DNA from: Bacteroidales bacterium
GTDB taxonomy: Bacteria > Bacteroidota > Bacteroidia > Bacteroidales > JAADJA01
DNA: 64,000 bases
Reading direction: 5' to 3'
Assembly (NCBI GenBank): GCA_021740645.1
Contig: JAIOZL010000027.1
Coordinates: forward strand, 1-64,000
Part shown: in pieces, positions 26,699-36,600 of the stretch
Numbering within the stretch: position 1 is the stretch's first letter
Layout of the letters: each line of letters starts with the position of its first letter
The notes under the pieces: model-generated
Databases searched by the model: none
What the model saw: the letters and a program-made list of their open reading frames with translations, nothing else
Told to the model about the DNA's origin: nothing
Position numbers and translations under genes: made by a program

Positions 26699-27649
26699 AT
26701 GGAAAACGTGAAGACAGGGCGGACACCTTTGGTGGAATTCCCACCTGATGAAATGAAAAAACTCATTCAAAGTTTTTCATTGGAAAAACTAGCCTCTTTC
26801 CTTGACGTTACCGATCTGAACGCGGACACGCAGGCACCTAAAATGAAAAAGATGGTGGATTGGGCCAGGACCTATGGCTGTGCTTCTGTATGTGTTAATC
26901 CAGTGGAAGGAGCCGATATTCTTCCGGAATTATGCAAAGGTTCTGGAATTAAAGAGTGCTACGTAATCGATTTTCCTCTTGGCAAGGTAGATATTGAATT
27001 AAAAGCTGAAATGACATCACATACGGTAAATAAAAGCCGGGCAATAAGAAACGAAGGAAAGGGAAACATAGAACTGGACATGGTTATTAATGTGGGAAGG
27101 TTTAAAAAAGATCATGCCTATACCCTCGAGGAGATCAATGCGGTATGCGATGCTGCCGACGGAGAGCATGTTAAAGTGATCGTCCGCTCTTCTGAACTTA
27201 CCGAAAAAGAAATTTATGAGGTTTCAGAAATTGTGGCTTCGTCCAGGGCTGATTTTATAAAAAACTCCACAGGGATGGATGCATATGGTGCTACGCCTGA
27301 GCATATTCATATCATGCGGGAAGTGGTTGGCAATGAAATGGGTGTAAAAGCTGCAGGTGGCATTTCGGATGTAATGACAGCCATGAGATTATTTTATGCA
27401 GGGGCTAGGGAGGAAAAACTGCAAACCCCGGAATTGTTCCGGCTTGGCACAAGTAAACCCCTCAATATCCTGTCTTCCTTTGGATGGTTAATCCATTCTA
27501 CAGAGGATTGGATAAATGCAGGAATTATTCCCTGTACCATTTGCCCATATAATTTTACCAGCAAATTACGCGTAGAACTCAGAGAAGAAAGTAACGCAAA
27601 ATGCCGCTCCTGCAAGTTTAAAGAATACCGTAAACACAAAGAATTTTAA
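26699..27649 (+). CDS. deoC: Deoxyribose-phosphate aldolase with Cys-rich C-terminal extension
   Basis: 316 residues from ATG 26699; the open frame upstream to 26633 precedes the family start. Schiff-base Lys188 is in DFIKNSTGMD, the second active-site Lys217 in VKAAGGISD and the catalytic Asp127 in ELDMVINVGRF. It cleaves 2-deoxyribose-5-phosphate to acetaldehyde and glyceraldehyde-3-phosphate. The last ~40 residues carry CTICPYN (Cys279, Cys282) and CRSCKF (Cys302, Cys305), a possible metal-binding knuckle beyond the aldolase fold. It is 15 nt upstream of an aldehyde oxidoreductase gene, probably one transcript. Confidence 0.92.
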   Translation: MENVKTGRTPLVEFPPDEMKKLIQSFSLEKLASFLDVTDLNADTQAPKMKKMVDWARTYGCASVCVNPVEGADILPELCKGSGIKECYVIDFPLGKVDIELKAEMTSHTVNKSRAIRNEGKGNIELDMVINVGRFKKDHAYTLEEINAVCDAADGEHVKVIVRSSELTEKEIYEVSEIVASSRADFIKNSTGMDAYGATPEHIHIMREVVGNEMGVKAAGGISDVMTAMRLFYAGAREEKLQTPELFRLGTSKPLNILSSFGWLIHSTEDWINAGIIPCTICPYNFTSKLRVELREESNAKCRSCKFKEYRKHKEF

Positions 27650-27664
27650 TCAAAGATAGTGACT

Positions 27665-29512
27665 ATGAAAAGGATAACAGGTGGATATTTTGGCAAACTA
27701 TTAAGAGTAAATTTAACAAACCATACATATAAAAGTGAGGACCTTCCTGAGCAAATTTTGATAGATTATATTGGTGGACGTGGATTGGGCTCTAAAATTT
27801 TATACGATGAAGTACCACCCAAATCAGATGCTTTAGGGCCGCATAACATCCTCCTTTTTTTAACTGGCCCTCTTACCGGTATTCCGGCTCCTACGACCAG
27901 CCGGTTTTCGGTGGTTTCAAAATCACCTCTTACGGGCACTGTTGGGGGGAGTTCTTCTGGGGGTCATTTTGGGATTAACCTGAAATCGACTGGCTACGAT
28001 GTTTTATTAGTAGAAGGAATTTCGGATAATCCATGTTACTTAAATATCACTGATCAAAAAGTCGAAATTAAGGATGCTTCACATTTATGGGGCAAAAACA
28101 CCGATGAAACTACTGAGCTTATCCTTATTGAGACCAGCCCAACTGCCGGGGTAGCAAGTATTGGCCCGGCAGGTGAAAACCAAAGTCTCATCGCCTCTAT
28201 AATGAATGAAAAGAATCATGCAGCCGGCCGGGGTGGGTTGGGTGCTGTAATGGGTTCAAAAAAATTAAAAGCAGTGGTGGTTAATGGTGCTCAAAAAACA
28301 CCTTTTGAAAATAAAGAAGTGGTTGATGATGCCATTAAACAATGGAGGACTTTTGTTGGAGAAGCCCCACTTACTAAAGATGTTTTAAAAGAATACGGTA
28401 CCCCTGCCCTAGTTAAAGTGATCAATCATTATGGTGCTTTTCCAACCAACAACTTCCAGGAAGGTGTTTTTAACGATGCTGACTCCATTTCAGGAGAAAC
28501 CTTTAAAGAGCTTTATTTTGTTAAACGGAAGCCCTGCTCAGGTTGCCCGATAGGCTGTGCCCGTGTTACTGCCACTCCAGAGATGGATGGCAAAGGGCCC
28601 GAATTTGAAACCATTTGGGCCTATGGTGCATTATGTGGGGTAAACGACCTGGAGCAAATTATTCATGCAAATTATAATTCCAATAAATACGGGTTTGATA
28701 CTATTTCTGCCGGAAATGCCATTGCCTGTGCTATGGAACTTTATGAAAAGGATTTCCTTCCAAAAGAAACCAAATTTCAAATAAAAAATAACCTGGGCAG
28801 AGACCTTGCATTCGGCGACAAGGAAGCCATTGTTTTGTTTACAGAACTAATTGGGAAAAATGAAGGTTTTGGGAAGGACCTGGCTTTAGGCAGCAAAAGA
28901 CTGGCAGAAAAATATGGCCATCCTGAGCTTGCAATGCACGTAAAAGGGTTAGAACTTCCAGCTTACGATCCCAGAGGATTTCATGGTATGGCCATTTCTC
29001 TGGCGACTAATAACAGGGGCGGTTGCCATCTGCGTTCCTACCTCGTAAGCACTGAAGCGCTGGCCACTCCATTTGCCATCAACCGTTTTGAAGCTAAAGG
29101 AAAGCCCGGCCTTACAAAATTATACCAGGACCTGACCTCCACAGTGGATTCTATGGTGGCCTGTGTATTTACTTCTTTTGCGCTAAACCCTGACCTCTAT
29201 GCACAACTGCTGGGATCCGTCACTGGTATTGAACAAGATGGCAGGGCCCTGCTAAAAACAGGTGAACGGATATACAATTTAGAGCGATTGTTTAACCTAA
29301 GGGAAGGGTTATCAAGGGATGATGATACCCTGCCGCAACGTTTATTGAACGAACCCTTTAAATCGGGTTTATCAAAGGGATATAAAATACAGTTAGAAGC
29401 TTTACTCGACGAATATTATACCTTACGTGGATGGAGCCGGGATGGCATTCCCTCAAAAGCAAAACTTGTGGAATTGAATTTATTGGCTGAGAACTCAGAG
29501 CTAAGTGCATAG
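27665..29512 (+). CDS. Aldehyde:ferredoxin oxidoreductase (tungsten-pterin family)
   Basis: 615 residues from ATG 27665 (MKRITGGYFGKLLRVNL); an in-frame GTG lies at 27659. The [4Fe-4S] ligands are CSGCPIGC (Cys291, 294, 298) with the fourth in DSMVACVF (Cys500), a layout close to the archaeal enzyme. SIGPAGENQSLIASI and HAAGRGGLGAVMGSK are pterin-binding signatures. It oxidises aldehydes to acids with ferredoxin as acceptor and needs tungsten bis-pyranopterin. Following deoC, the acetaldehyde made by the aldolase is an obvious candidate substrate (inference). Confidence 0.92.
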   Translation: MKRITGGYFGKLLRVNLTNHTYKSEDLPEQILIDYIGGRGLGSKILYDEVPPKSDALGPHNILLFLTGPLTGIPAPTTSRFSVVSKSPLTGTVGGSSSGGHFGINLKSTGYDVLLVEGISDNPCYLNITDQKVEIKDASHLWGKNTDETTELILIETSPTAGVASIGPAGENQSLIASIMNEKNHAAGRGGLGAVMGSKKLKAVVVNGAQKTPFENKEVVDDAIKQWRTFVGEAPLTKDVLKEYGTPALVKVINHYGAFPTNNFQEGVFNDADSISGETFKELYFVKRKPCSGCPIGCARVTATPEMDGKGPEFETIWAYGALCGVNDLEQIIHANYNSNKYGFDTISAGNAIACAMELYEKDFLPKETKFQIKNNLGRDLAFGDKEAIVLFTELIGKNEGFGKDLALGSKRLAEKYGHPELAMHVKGLELPAYDPRGFHGMAISLATNNRGGCHLRSYLVSTEALATPFAINRFEAKGKPGLTKLYQDLTSTVDSMVACVFTSFALNPDLYAQLLGSVTGIEQDGRALLKTGERIYNLERLFNLREGLSRDDDTLPQRLLNEPFKSGLSKGYKIQLEALLDEYYTLRGWSRDGIPSKAKLVELNLLAENSELSA

Positions 29513-29609
29513 AGCTATAATAGGAGTCTGTTTTAGGATTTGATTTATAAATTTTATAAACTCGAAGTTTTGGAGTTTTCTAAAAATAATAATCGTATTG
29601 GAATATTGC

Positions 29610-31112
29610 TTATCCGCAATGGAAAAACTTAGTTACTAACTTCAGAAGTACCTCAGGCTTGTCCTTGATTTCTTCCCGTAGGTTTTGATCGTTGTAGGTT
29701 TTATGGTAGGCTATGATCCCATCCAGCGTGCCTTCAGTGATAATGCCATTTTCCATATAAATGGATTTTTGCTTTTCAAGTGCATGTGCGGATTCCCAAC
29801 ATGAGGAGGGTAGGTGATTTAACTCAGCCAATCGTTTTTTATTCTCATCATTGAAAATATTTACATCCACATAGGTCTTCTCTGCAAAACTCAGTGCATT
29901 TTTCATTTCGAGGCCATGACGAGCAGCAATAGTTATCGCAGCCAAAAGGGTATACACATCAGCTGAGCCATCAGGACTTCTCAATTCCACTGTTTGCCTG
30001 TCAAGAGGTTCAGTCTTTATATTCCTTTGAAGGGGGTTTGCATCTTCCGCCATATCTAATTTTCCTGTCCAGCCCAAAGGCACACGTACAAGGACAGATC
30101 GGTTGCGGTCACCCCAACAGATATTGGTTGGTGCTTCCTGGTGAGGTACGAGCCTGAAATACGACATCGGGTTAAGATTGCCAAATGCCGTAATAGAGGG
30201 GGCCAGATCCAGGAATCCGGCAATGGCTTTTTTAGCCACCTCCGACAATTGCCCATTCTCAACCATCTGGCTTTTCCCATCCTTCATCAGGCGACAATGA
30301 ATATGTAATCCACTTCCTGCTTTACCAGTTGTAATTTTGGGGGCAAATGTTACTGTTACACCGTATTGGTATGCCAGTGTCCGTAATATCCATTTGGCAA
30401 TAATCAATTGGTCAGCGGCATCTTCAATAGCAGTTGGTGCAAATTCAATCTCATTTTGTTCATATTCCAGATTTCCCACAATAAAATTACCCACTTCGGA
30501 ATGGCCATATTTTATTAATCCCCCTGCCTGGGCAATGGCTAGCATAGCTTCTTTTCTAAAGTCTCCCCATTTAGAGAATGGTTCGGCTTCGTGATATCCT
30601 TTCTGGTCGGTTGCCTGAAAAAGCTCTTCCTTTTCGCTGATAATGTAGTACTCGAGTTCGCCCATAGCCTCAAGTTGGTACCCGGTTTTTTCAATTAACA
30701 CTTCATGAGCCCGTCGAAGTATATATTCGGGAGAGCTGGCAAGAGGTTCCCCGTCCATGTTATAATACGAGCATAAAATATCAAGCTGGGGCTGTTCACT
30801 AAAAGGATTTAAAAAAGCTGTTTTATACCGAGGGATCACATAAAGGTCGCTTGATCCCGCTTCGATGAATGAAAACAAACTTGAACCATCCACCCGTTCT
30901 CCATAGGATAAAATGCTATCGAGATGCTGTTTGCTGTTGACCACAAAATTGAGGGTTTTCAACCTGCCATCCCAGCCACAATACCTGAAGTTGACCATCG
31001 AGATATCATGATCCTCCACATACCGGATGATGTCTTCTTTGGTAAATTCAACGGATGGTTTGTTTAAATATTGAACCAAAGGGTTCGGGTTCATTTCTGT
31101 ATATTGATTCAT
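29610..31112 (-). CDS. Glutamine synthetase family protein
   Basis: 500 residues from ATG 31112; the longer frame to 31166 was not used. The beta-grasp N-terminal part (about 15-120; VNFRYCGWDGRLKTLNF, YGERVDGSSLF) and catalytic domain are recognisable: the Glu ligands in AMGELEYYI, a nucleotide-binding region with KITTGKAGSGLHIHCRL, and the Arg-rich NRSVLVRVP with VELRSPDGSADVYTLLAA. The substitution pattern resembles the GlnA-type enzymes common in Bacteroidota in addition to GSIII. It should ligate ammonia to glutamate, but gamma-glutamyl-amine ligases of this superfamily cannot be excluded. Transcribed alone. Confidence 0.85.
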   Translation of the reverse strand: MNQYTEMNPNPLVQYLNKPSVEFTKEDIIRYVEDHDISMVNFRYCGWDGRLKTLNFVVNSKQHLDSILSYGERVDGSSLFSFIEAGSSDLYVIPRYKTAFLNPFSEQPQLDILCSYYNMDGEPLASSPEYILRRAHEVLIEKTGYQLEAMGELEYYIISEKEELFQATDQKGYHEAEPFSKWGDFRKEAMLAIAQAGGLIKYGHSEVGNFIVGNLEYEQNEIEFAPTAIEDAADQLIIAKWILRTLAYQYGVTVTFAPKITTGKAGSGLHIHCRLMKDGKSQMVENGQLSEVAKKAIAGFLDLAPSITAFGNLNPMSYFRLVPHQEAPTNICWGDRNRSVLVRVPLGWTGKLDMAEDANPLQRNIKTEPLDRQTVELRSPDGSADVYTLLAAITIAARHGLEMKNALSFAEKTYVDVNIFNDENKKRLAELNHLPSSCWESAHALEKQKSIYMENGIITEGTLDGIIAYHKTYNDQNLREEIKDKPEVLLKLVTKFFHCG

Positions 31113-31339
31113 TGCTATTGTTTTAAAAAAAGCTGTCAAACTTAAATAAATAATTCCGTTCGGCATTGCTTTATTGTGAATTTATAAACAGTCTAATTTT
31201 ATTAGGATAGAAAATAGCCCTATTCTTATTGAAAATTCTATTTTTTCGTACTAGGGTTAAAAAATATAATTTTTATAATCAAAACAATAGTGCAGAATTT
31301 AAGTTATTTCGGAATACGTGTTCGCAATCATAGAATCGT

Positions 31340-31347
31340 TAATTTTG
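31340..31347 (+). promoter_or_regulatory. Candidate -7 element directly before the TerC start codon
   Basis: TAATTTTG followed by CAGT and then ATG 31352. If the usual +1 spacing applies, transcription would begin at or beside the start codon (leaderless). No convincing -33 box. Confidence 0.4.
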
Positions 31348-31351
31348 CAGT

Positions 31352-32419
31352 ATGTTGGTTTCTCCCGAAATAGTATTCTTTAGTGTTTTCCTCGTGGTAA
31401 TATTTGTAATATTACTCCTTGACCTGGGTGTTTTTACGAAGTCATATCACAAAGTAGGCTTCAGGGAGGCGGTTATTTGGTCTATTGCATGGGTCACTAT
31501 TTCTATAGGCTTTTATTTTTTTCTGATTCACTTTGGCTACCTGGTGCATGGAATTGAAAACCTGGGAGAAATAGAGTACCGGATTTCAAAGTTTGATCAT
31601 CCTATCACGATCCAGGGACTTGATTTTGCAGCAGCCCTTAAAGTTTATGAAAACAACCTTGCCCTTGAATACATCACTGGTTATGTGATAGAAAAATCAC
31701 TTTCGGTAGATAATATTTTTGTTATTATCCTGATATTTTATGCTTTTGGTGTTGATGAAAAATATTACAAAAGGGTTTTGCTTTGGGGAATTATCGGAGC
31801 TGTAATCATGCGGTTTATTTTCATATTTGTGGGGGCAGCACTGGTTCGTGAGTTTCAATGGATATTGTATGTTTTTGGATTATTCCTGATATTTACAGCA
31901 GTAAAATTATTTATCGACAGAAATAAAACCAATAGGATTGAACCTGAGCGGCATCCGGTAGTAAAATTTACGAGTAAATATTTCAGGGTACATAAATCCT
32001 TTGAGGGCCATCGGTTTTTTATTAAAAAGGAAGGCAAATTACTGGTCACCCCACTTTTTATTGTTTTGCTGGTTATTGAGTTTTCGGATGTGATTTTTGC
32101 GGTAGATTCCATCCCTGCAATATTTGCAGTTTCAAAAGACCCTTACATTATCTTTTTTTCCAATATTTTTGCTATCCTTGGATTACGGGCACTTTTCTTT
32201 TTATTGGCTAATATTCTGAATAAGTTCCATTATATAAAAATTGGCCTGGCAATATTATTGGGATTTATCGGACTTAAAATGCTGGCACATCATTACCTTG
32301 AACAATTTGGTTTTAAAACCATACATTCATTATACATTATTCTTGGGATACTTTCAATAAGCATCCTGGCATCGATTTTTTTCCCACCTGCTCCTAAAAA
32401 ACACACTGAAAAAATTTAA
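31352..32419 (+). CDS. TerC/Alx family integral membrane protein
   Basis: 355 residues with seven to nine transmembrane helices. It has the family signatures ALEYITGYVIEKSLSVDNIFV and VIEFSDVIFAVDSIPAIFAV, each with membrane-embedded acidic residues, separated by a polar loop (about 190-225). TerC/Alx proteins export or handle metal ions, with manganese homeostasis established for some members and tellurite resistance for others. A ~45-residue insertion after helix 2 (IENLGEIEYRISKFDHPI) is longer than in most relatives. The stop overlaps the convergent meaB stop by 4 nt. Confidence 0.9.
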   Translation: MLVSPEIVFFSVFLVVIFVILLLDLGVFTKSYHKVGFREAVIWSIAWVTISIGFYFFLIHFGYLVHGIENLGEIEYRISKFDHPITIQGLDFAAALKVYENNLALEYITGYVIEKSLSVDNIFVIILIFYAFGVDEKYYKRVLLWGIIGAVIMRFIFIFVGAALVREFQWILYVFGLFLIFTAVKLFIDRNKTNRIEPERHPVVKFTSKYFRVHKSFEGHRFFIKKEGKLLVTPLFIVLLVIEFSDVIFAVDSIPAIFAVSKDPYIIFFSNIFAILGLRALFFLLANILNKFHYIKIGLAILLGFIGLKMLAHHYLEQFGFKTIHSLYIILGILSISILASIFFPPAPKKHTEKI

Positions 32420-33522
32420 TCCTTCTTATTTAGATCTAGATAATATTGATCAAGCAATAATTTCCCAGCCTGGTAGGAACTGATCTTCCCTGAAAGTATT
32501 TTTTTATGGATTGACTCAAACTGGTTTTTTATATTTTTATTCGAATAAAAATTTTCTTTCAACTTTTCATTGATCGTTTCAAAAAATATATTCAGCTCCT
32601 GTTCTTTTCTTCGTTTATGAAAGTAGCCATTTGATAGACATGATTTATGGTAGGTTTCTATTGTTTCCCATGCTTCTTCAATCCCCTTATTATGAAGAGA
32701 AGAGCACGTACTTACCGTTGGAGTCCATCCGGATTCTGAAGAAGGGAAAAGGTGCAGGGCATTAAGGTATTCTCTCCTGGCCCGTTCTGTATTTTTAATG
32801 TTATCCCCGTCTGCTTTATTTATGATAATGGCATCTGCCATTTCCATTATTCCGCGTTTGATTCCCTGAAGTTCATCACCAGCCCCTGCCAGCATAAGCA
32901 ACAAGAAAAAATCAACCATTGAATGAACCGCAGTTTCAGATTGGCCCACGCCCACAGTTTCGACAATAATTATATCAAAGCCAGCAGCTTCACATAATAC
33001 AATTGTCTCTTTTGTTTTACGGGCAACACCTCCCAATGAGCCAGCTGAAGGGGAAGGCCTGATAAAAGCATTTTGATCTACTGCCAGTTTTTCCATGCGG
33101 GTTTTATCGCCAAGAATACTTCCTTTGGTACGCTGACTACTTGGGTCAATTGCCAGCACAGCAAGTTTTTTGTTTTGTTTGCTCAGGTAAAGTCCCAATG
33201 ATTCGATAAAAGTACTTTTCCCTACACCAGGAACACCAGTTATCCCAATCCTTATTGAATTTGCTGTATATGGGAGGCACAGTTCAACGATCTGCTGAGC
33301 AATGGACTGATGGGTAGAAAGAGAACTTTCTACCAGGGTAATGGCCTTACTAAGGATGGTGCGATTACCACTACGAATTCCAGTTACATATTCTTCTGCA
33401 CTTAATAATTCCTTTTTCATCTTTTGAAATTGATCAGCCGCATTCGGATTAAAAGATGCTGGTTGTTCAATTCCTTTTTGAACTTTTAAAGCAGAATTTT
33501 TATTTTTATGAGGATCAGACAA
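32416..33522 (-). CDS. meaB: MeaB/ArgK-type GTPase (methylmalonyl-CoA mutase chaperone)
   Basis: 368 residues. The P-loop is GVPGVGKSTFIE, with LAVLAIDPSSQRTKGSILGDKTRM, FIRPSPSAGSLGGVARKT, and the G3/G4 motifs VETVGVGQSE and IINKADGDN, all diagnostic of the MeaB family. It guards B12-dependent methylmalonyl-CoA mutase against inactivation and gates cofactor loading. No mutase gene is adjacent. The N-terminal ~60 residues are variable; the frame starts with TTG 33522, with no ATG before the first family helix. The C-terminal dimerisation arm is present. Confidence 0.92.
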   Translation of the reverse strand: MSDPHKNKNSALKVQKGIEQPASFNPNAADQFQKMKKELLSAEEYVTGIRSGNRTILSKAITLVESSLSTHQSIAQQIVELCLPYTANSIRIGITGVPGVGKSTFIESLGLYLSKQNKKLAVLAIDPSSQRTKGSILGDKTRMEKLAVDQNAFIRPSPSAGSLGGVARKTKETIVLCEAAGFDIIIVETVGVGQSETAVHSMVDFFLLLMLAGAGDELQGIKRGIMEMADAIIINKADGDNIKNTERARREYLNALHLFPSSESGWTPTVSTCSSLHNKGIEEAWETIETYHKSCLSNGYFHKRRKEQELNIFFETINEKLKENFYSNKNIKNQFESIHKKILSGKISSYQAGKLLLDQYYLDLNKKD

Positions 33523-33605
33523 TAGAATTACTTTTTTACAAAGATAAGTAAGAATGAATAAAAGCTATACCTACTAGGTCACTGGATGACTTCGGTAAAA
33601 AAAGA

Positions 33606-33628
33606 AAGTCCCGCATAAAGCGGGACTT
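33606..33628 (-). terminator. Terminator of the C25 peptidase gene
   Basis: A 9-bp perfect stem, AAGTCCCGC (33606-33614) and GCGGGACTT (33620-33628), with loop ATAAA. On the minus strand it is followed by CTTTTTTT. It lies 33 nt beyond the C25 stop. Confidence 0.75.
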
Positions 33629-33661
33629 CTAACCAAAAACCAATTTAAACCATGAAAACTA

Positions 33662-36600
33662 CTAACGAATAATGATTCGATTTACAGTACTTCCCTGGTA
33701 GTTTTCAATTACAAGGAAGTACATACCTTTATTAAGATCGCTCAAATCCATCTTCTTAGTAAACGTACCTTCTGTTGTGATATTATCTTCAACAAAAACA
33801 AGGTTACCGATGGTGTTGAACACTTTTAGTGTCACATTATCTTTAAGAACGTTATCAAAACTAAGCGTAAAGATACCATTATTTGGATTAGGATGTATAC
33901 ATATTTTTTCAATATTTACATCATTTATACCCGTACAAACATTTACAACGATGTAATCCTCCATGGTTACTGAATGTGTTTCATTGCCATCAGATACAGT
34001 GAGAGTAACGTCGTAAGTACCCGACACCGCATACATTACCATTGGATTCTGGAAAGTTGATGTGGAAGGTGATCCTCCTTCAAATGTCCATTCCCAGGAA
34101 ATTACATTTCCGTTTGACATATCAGAAAATTCCACAATTTCATTTTCACAAATTTCAGTTGTATTCGAAACAAACATTGCTTGTAGTGAATTATCAAATC
34201 CAAAAAATTCAAGATAAGCCATCATTAACTCTTCTTTGGTGGATGGTGAGGTTCCATCATCAAGCCCCCCAAATTCGTGTGAAGAAGCAATGGTTTTATA
34301 TGAACCTGCGTCATTAGCAACAGCGGTACCATAACCCGGAGACTGGTTTTCAAATATCATAACTGCAGAACCTGCGGGTTCTATATGGTCAATCCAACTG
34401 TTATCTCCTGAATAATTAAACGACATCCCTTCAGTAAATGTGCCTGTTAAACCCATTACTGTTCCCAGGTCGGAACTTCCATCACTGGTCGGGTTTACAC
34501 TAAACATACTATGTACAGCTGTTTGTGAATCATAATACCATGTGTCACCACCTTCCATATAAAGGTTACCGCCACTATTGAGGAAGTCAGCTAAATCCTG
34601 GCCTTCATCTGTAGATAATACATGATTATCTGAATAGATTCCCAGGCAAACAAATAATGTAGAATATAATCCAAGATCTTCAGGGAAAGAAGTCATATAT
34701 TCTGCGGTAATTTCTGCTGTTGCAATTGCATCCTGCATAACACTGGCTGAATTTGCATTTCCATCAAGGTCAATTATCAACACCGGAATCTGTCCGATTA
34801 CTTCTTCAAATGATCCTGTGGCACTTAAGCTCATGTCACCGGTTAAAATTAGGTCAAAAGTTACAGCATAACCTGCCGGAGTAGTTGCATCTGCAGAAAT
34901 TGAAAATGTTTGCACAGATGTACTTCCAGAAGTCACATTCCCATATGATTGACTTCCGTTTACAATAGTTATAAATGGATCAACACAGCTAAGATCTCCC
35001 ATGATATTATAGGCATCTGATGAACCACTGTTCATGATTTCAATGGAAATATCTACTGTTTCTCCCGGATCAATTTTACCGTTATTATTCCCGGTCGGAT
35101 CCATTATCGTATAAGTATCAATTCCTATAACGGCTGCATGGAATGTTACAGTAGTAGTACTAACCCAACTTGCATCACTATCATCAGTAAATTCAATTTC
35201 AAATAAAGCCATATAGTTATCAGGAGTGTCTTCAGAAACCAAAATTTCAAATGCGCCATTACCTGCTACTACTGCACCTGCTGCAATAGTTCCATAATTA
35301 TGATTATCATCCAAAATAGTAACAAAGGGGTCAGTAGAGGTTAGGATTGCGTCCACACCTGTTGCATCATCTGTACCTACATTTTCAACAGCTATATCAA
35401 GTAAAACAGTTTCCCCGTAATCAGCTTGTCCATTATTGTTCCCGTTTGAATCATCTACCTCGCATGTATTTACAACTACATAAGCTCCTCCGGGAGGTAC
35501 CACCGTAACTTCATCATATATTGTTTCCATATTAAAAGCTGTAACAACCAGAGTGGCTGTGCCTGGTGCAAGAGTATGGTCGAAAGAGACAGCTCCCGAA
35601 GCATCTGTAATAGCTGAAAAATATTCCCCATTCTGTGATAGGCAAAGCATTGCACCTTCAACCGGTCCATTTGGCCCGGTTACTGTTGTAGAAAACGGAG
35701 CACCCACAAGAACAACATAGCTGGATAGATTAAGATCGCCGGGAGTATCAGTTCTAACCTGCAAAGAAGGGTCTCCAAAATAAATCCAGGTCTTAGCAGT
35801 TTCCCAATCTGAATTACTTCCTGACTCAGTTGTCATTAAAACCAGGCCATTAAAAATGATGGAACCCAAGGTAGTCCTTCCTTCTGTTGAACTAATCCCG
35901 TTTTGCCCCGGATGAGCACTGTAATCATAACCCCCTATAAGCAGGTCAGCAAAATAATCCTGACCCCGCATTGGTGGCGTCCATGGTTGGCTGATTGAGC
36001 CTCCAAGGAACATAATAGCGCCGCCATTAGCTTTTCGGGTCCAGGCCTCACCAAAGCATGTTCCGTTATGCATGTCGCCATTGTTACATGCTACAGAAAT
36101 TATAAAAGGCAACATATTACCGTTTGTTAATCCAGCTACCTGGGAATTGCTAAAACCAGAAGTACTCCAACCTTGCATATAACCATGGCCACAGTAGTTA
36201 ATAGCACTTACTCCGGATGTCACAGCATTTGAAACTTGTTGAGATGATGCTCCGGGATCGTAAGCTGTATAATAATCATCAAAAGTAAATGGGTCATATT
36301 TGTCATCATAAATTACTTGTATATGGTCCTTGTCCATTTCTCCGTCATCCCCGATCCCTGAACCTTCACTCGATCCAACTCCAAGGGCACCCTTGTACCA
36401 TGTTCCTGTCATATCAGGATTTTTCTCGTAATTAATCACCTTATCAACCATAACTGTTACATCTGCTGCTGAGTTTGCTGAAAATCTACCGATGCAAATG
36501 TCAGGTTGGTCGTCACTGCCTACTACACAGCCAAGCTGAGGATCAGTTGGGGCACTGTTGTTGCTTATTATATCGCTCTTAATATCTGCCCAATCGCCCA

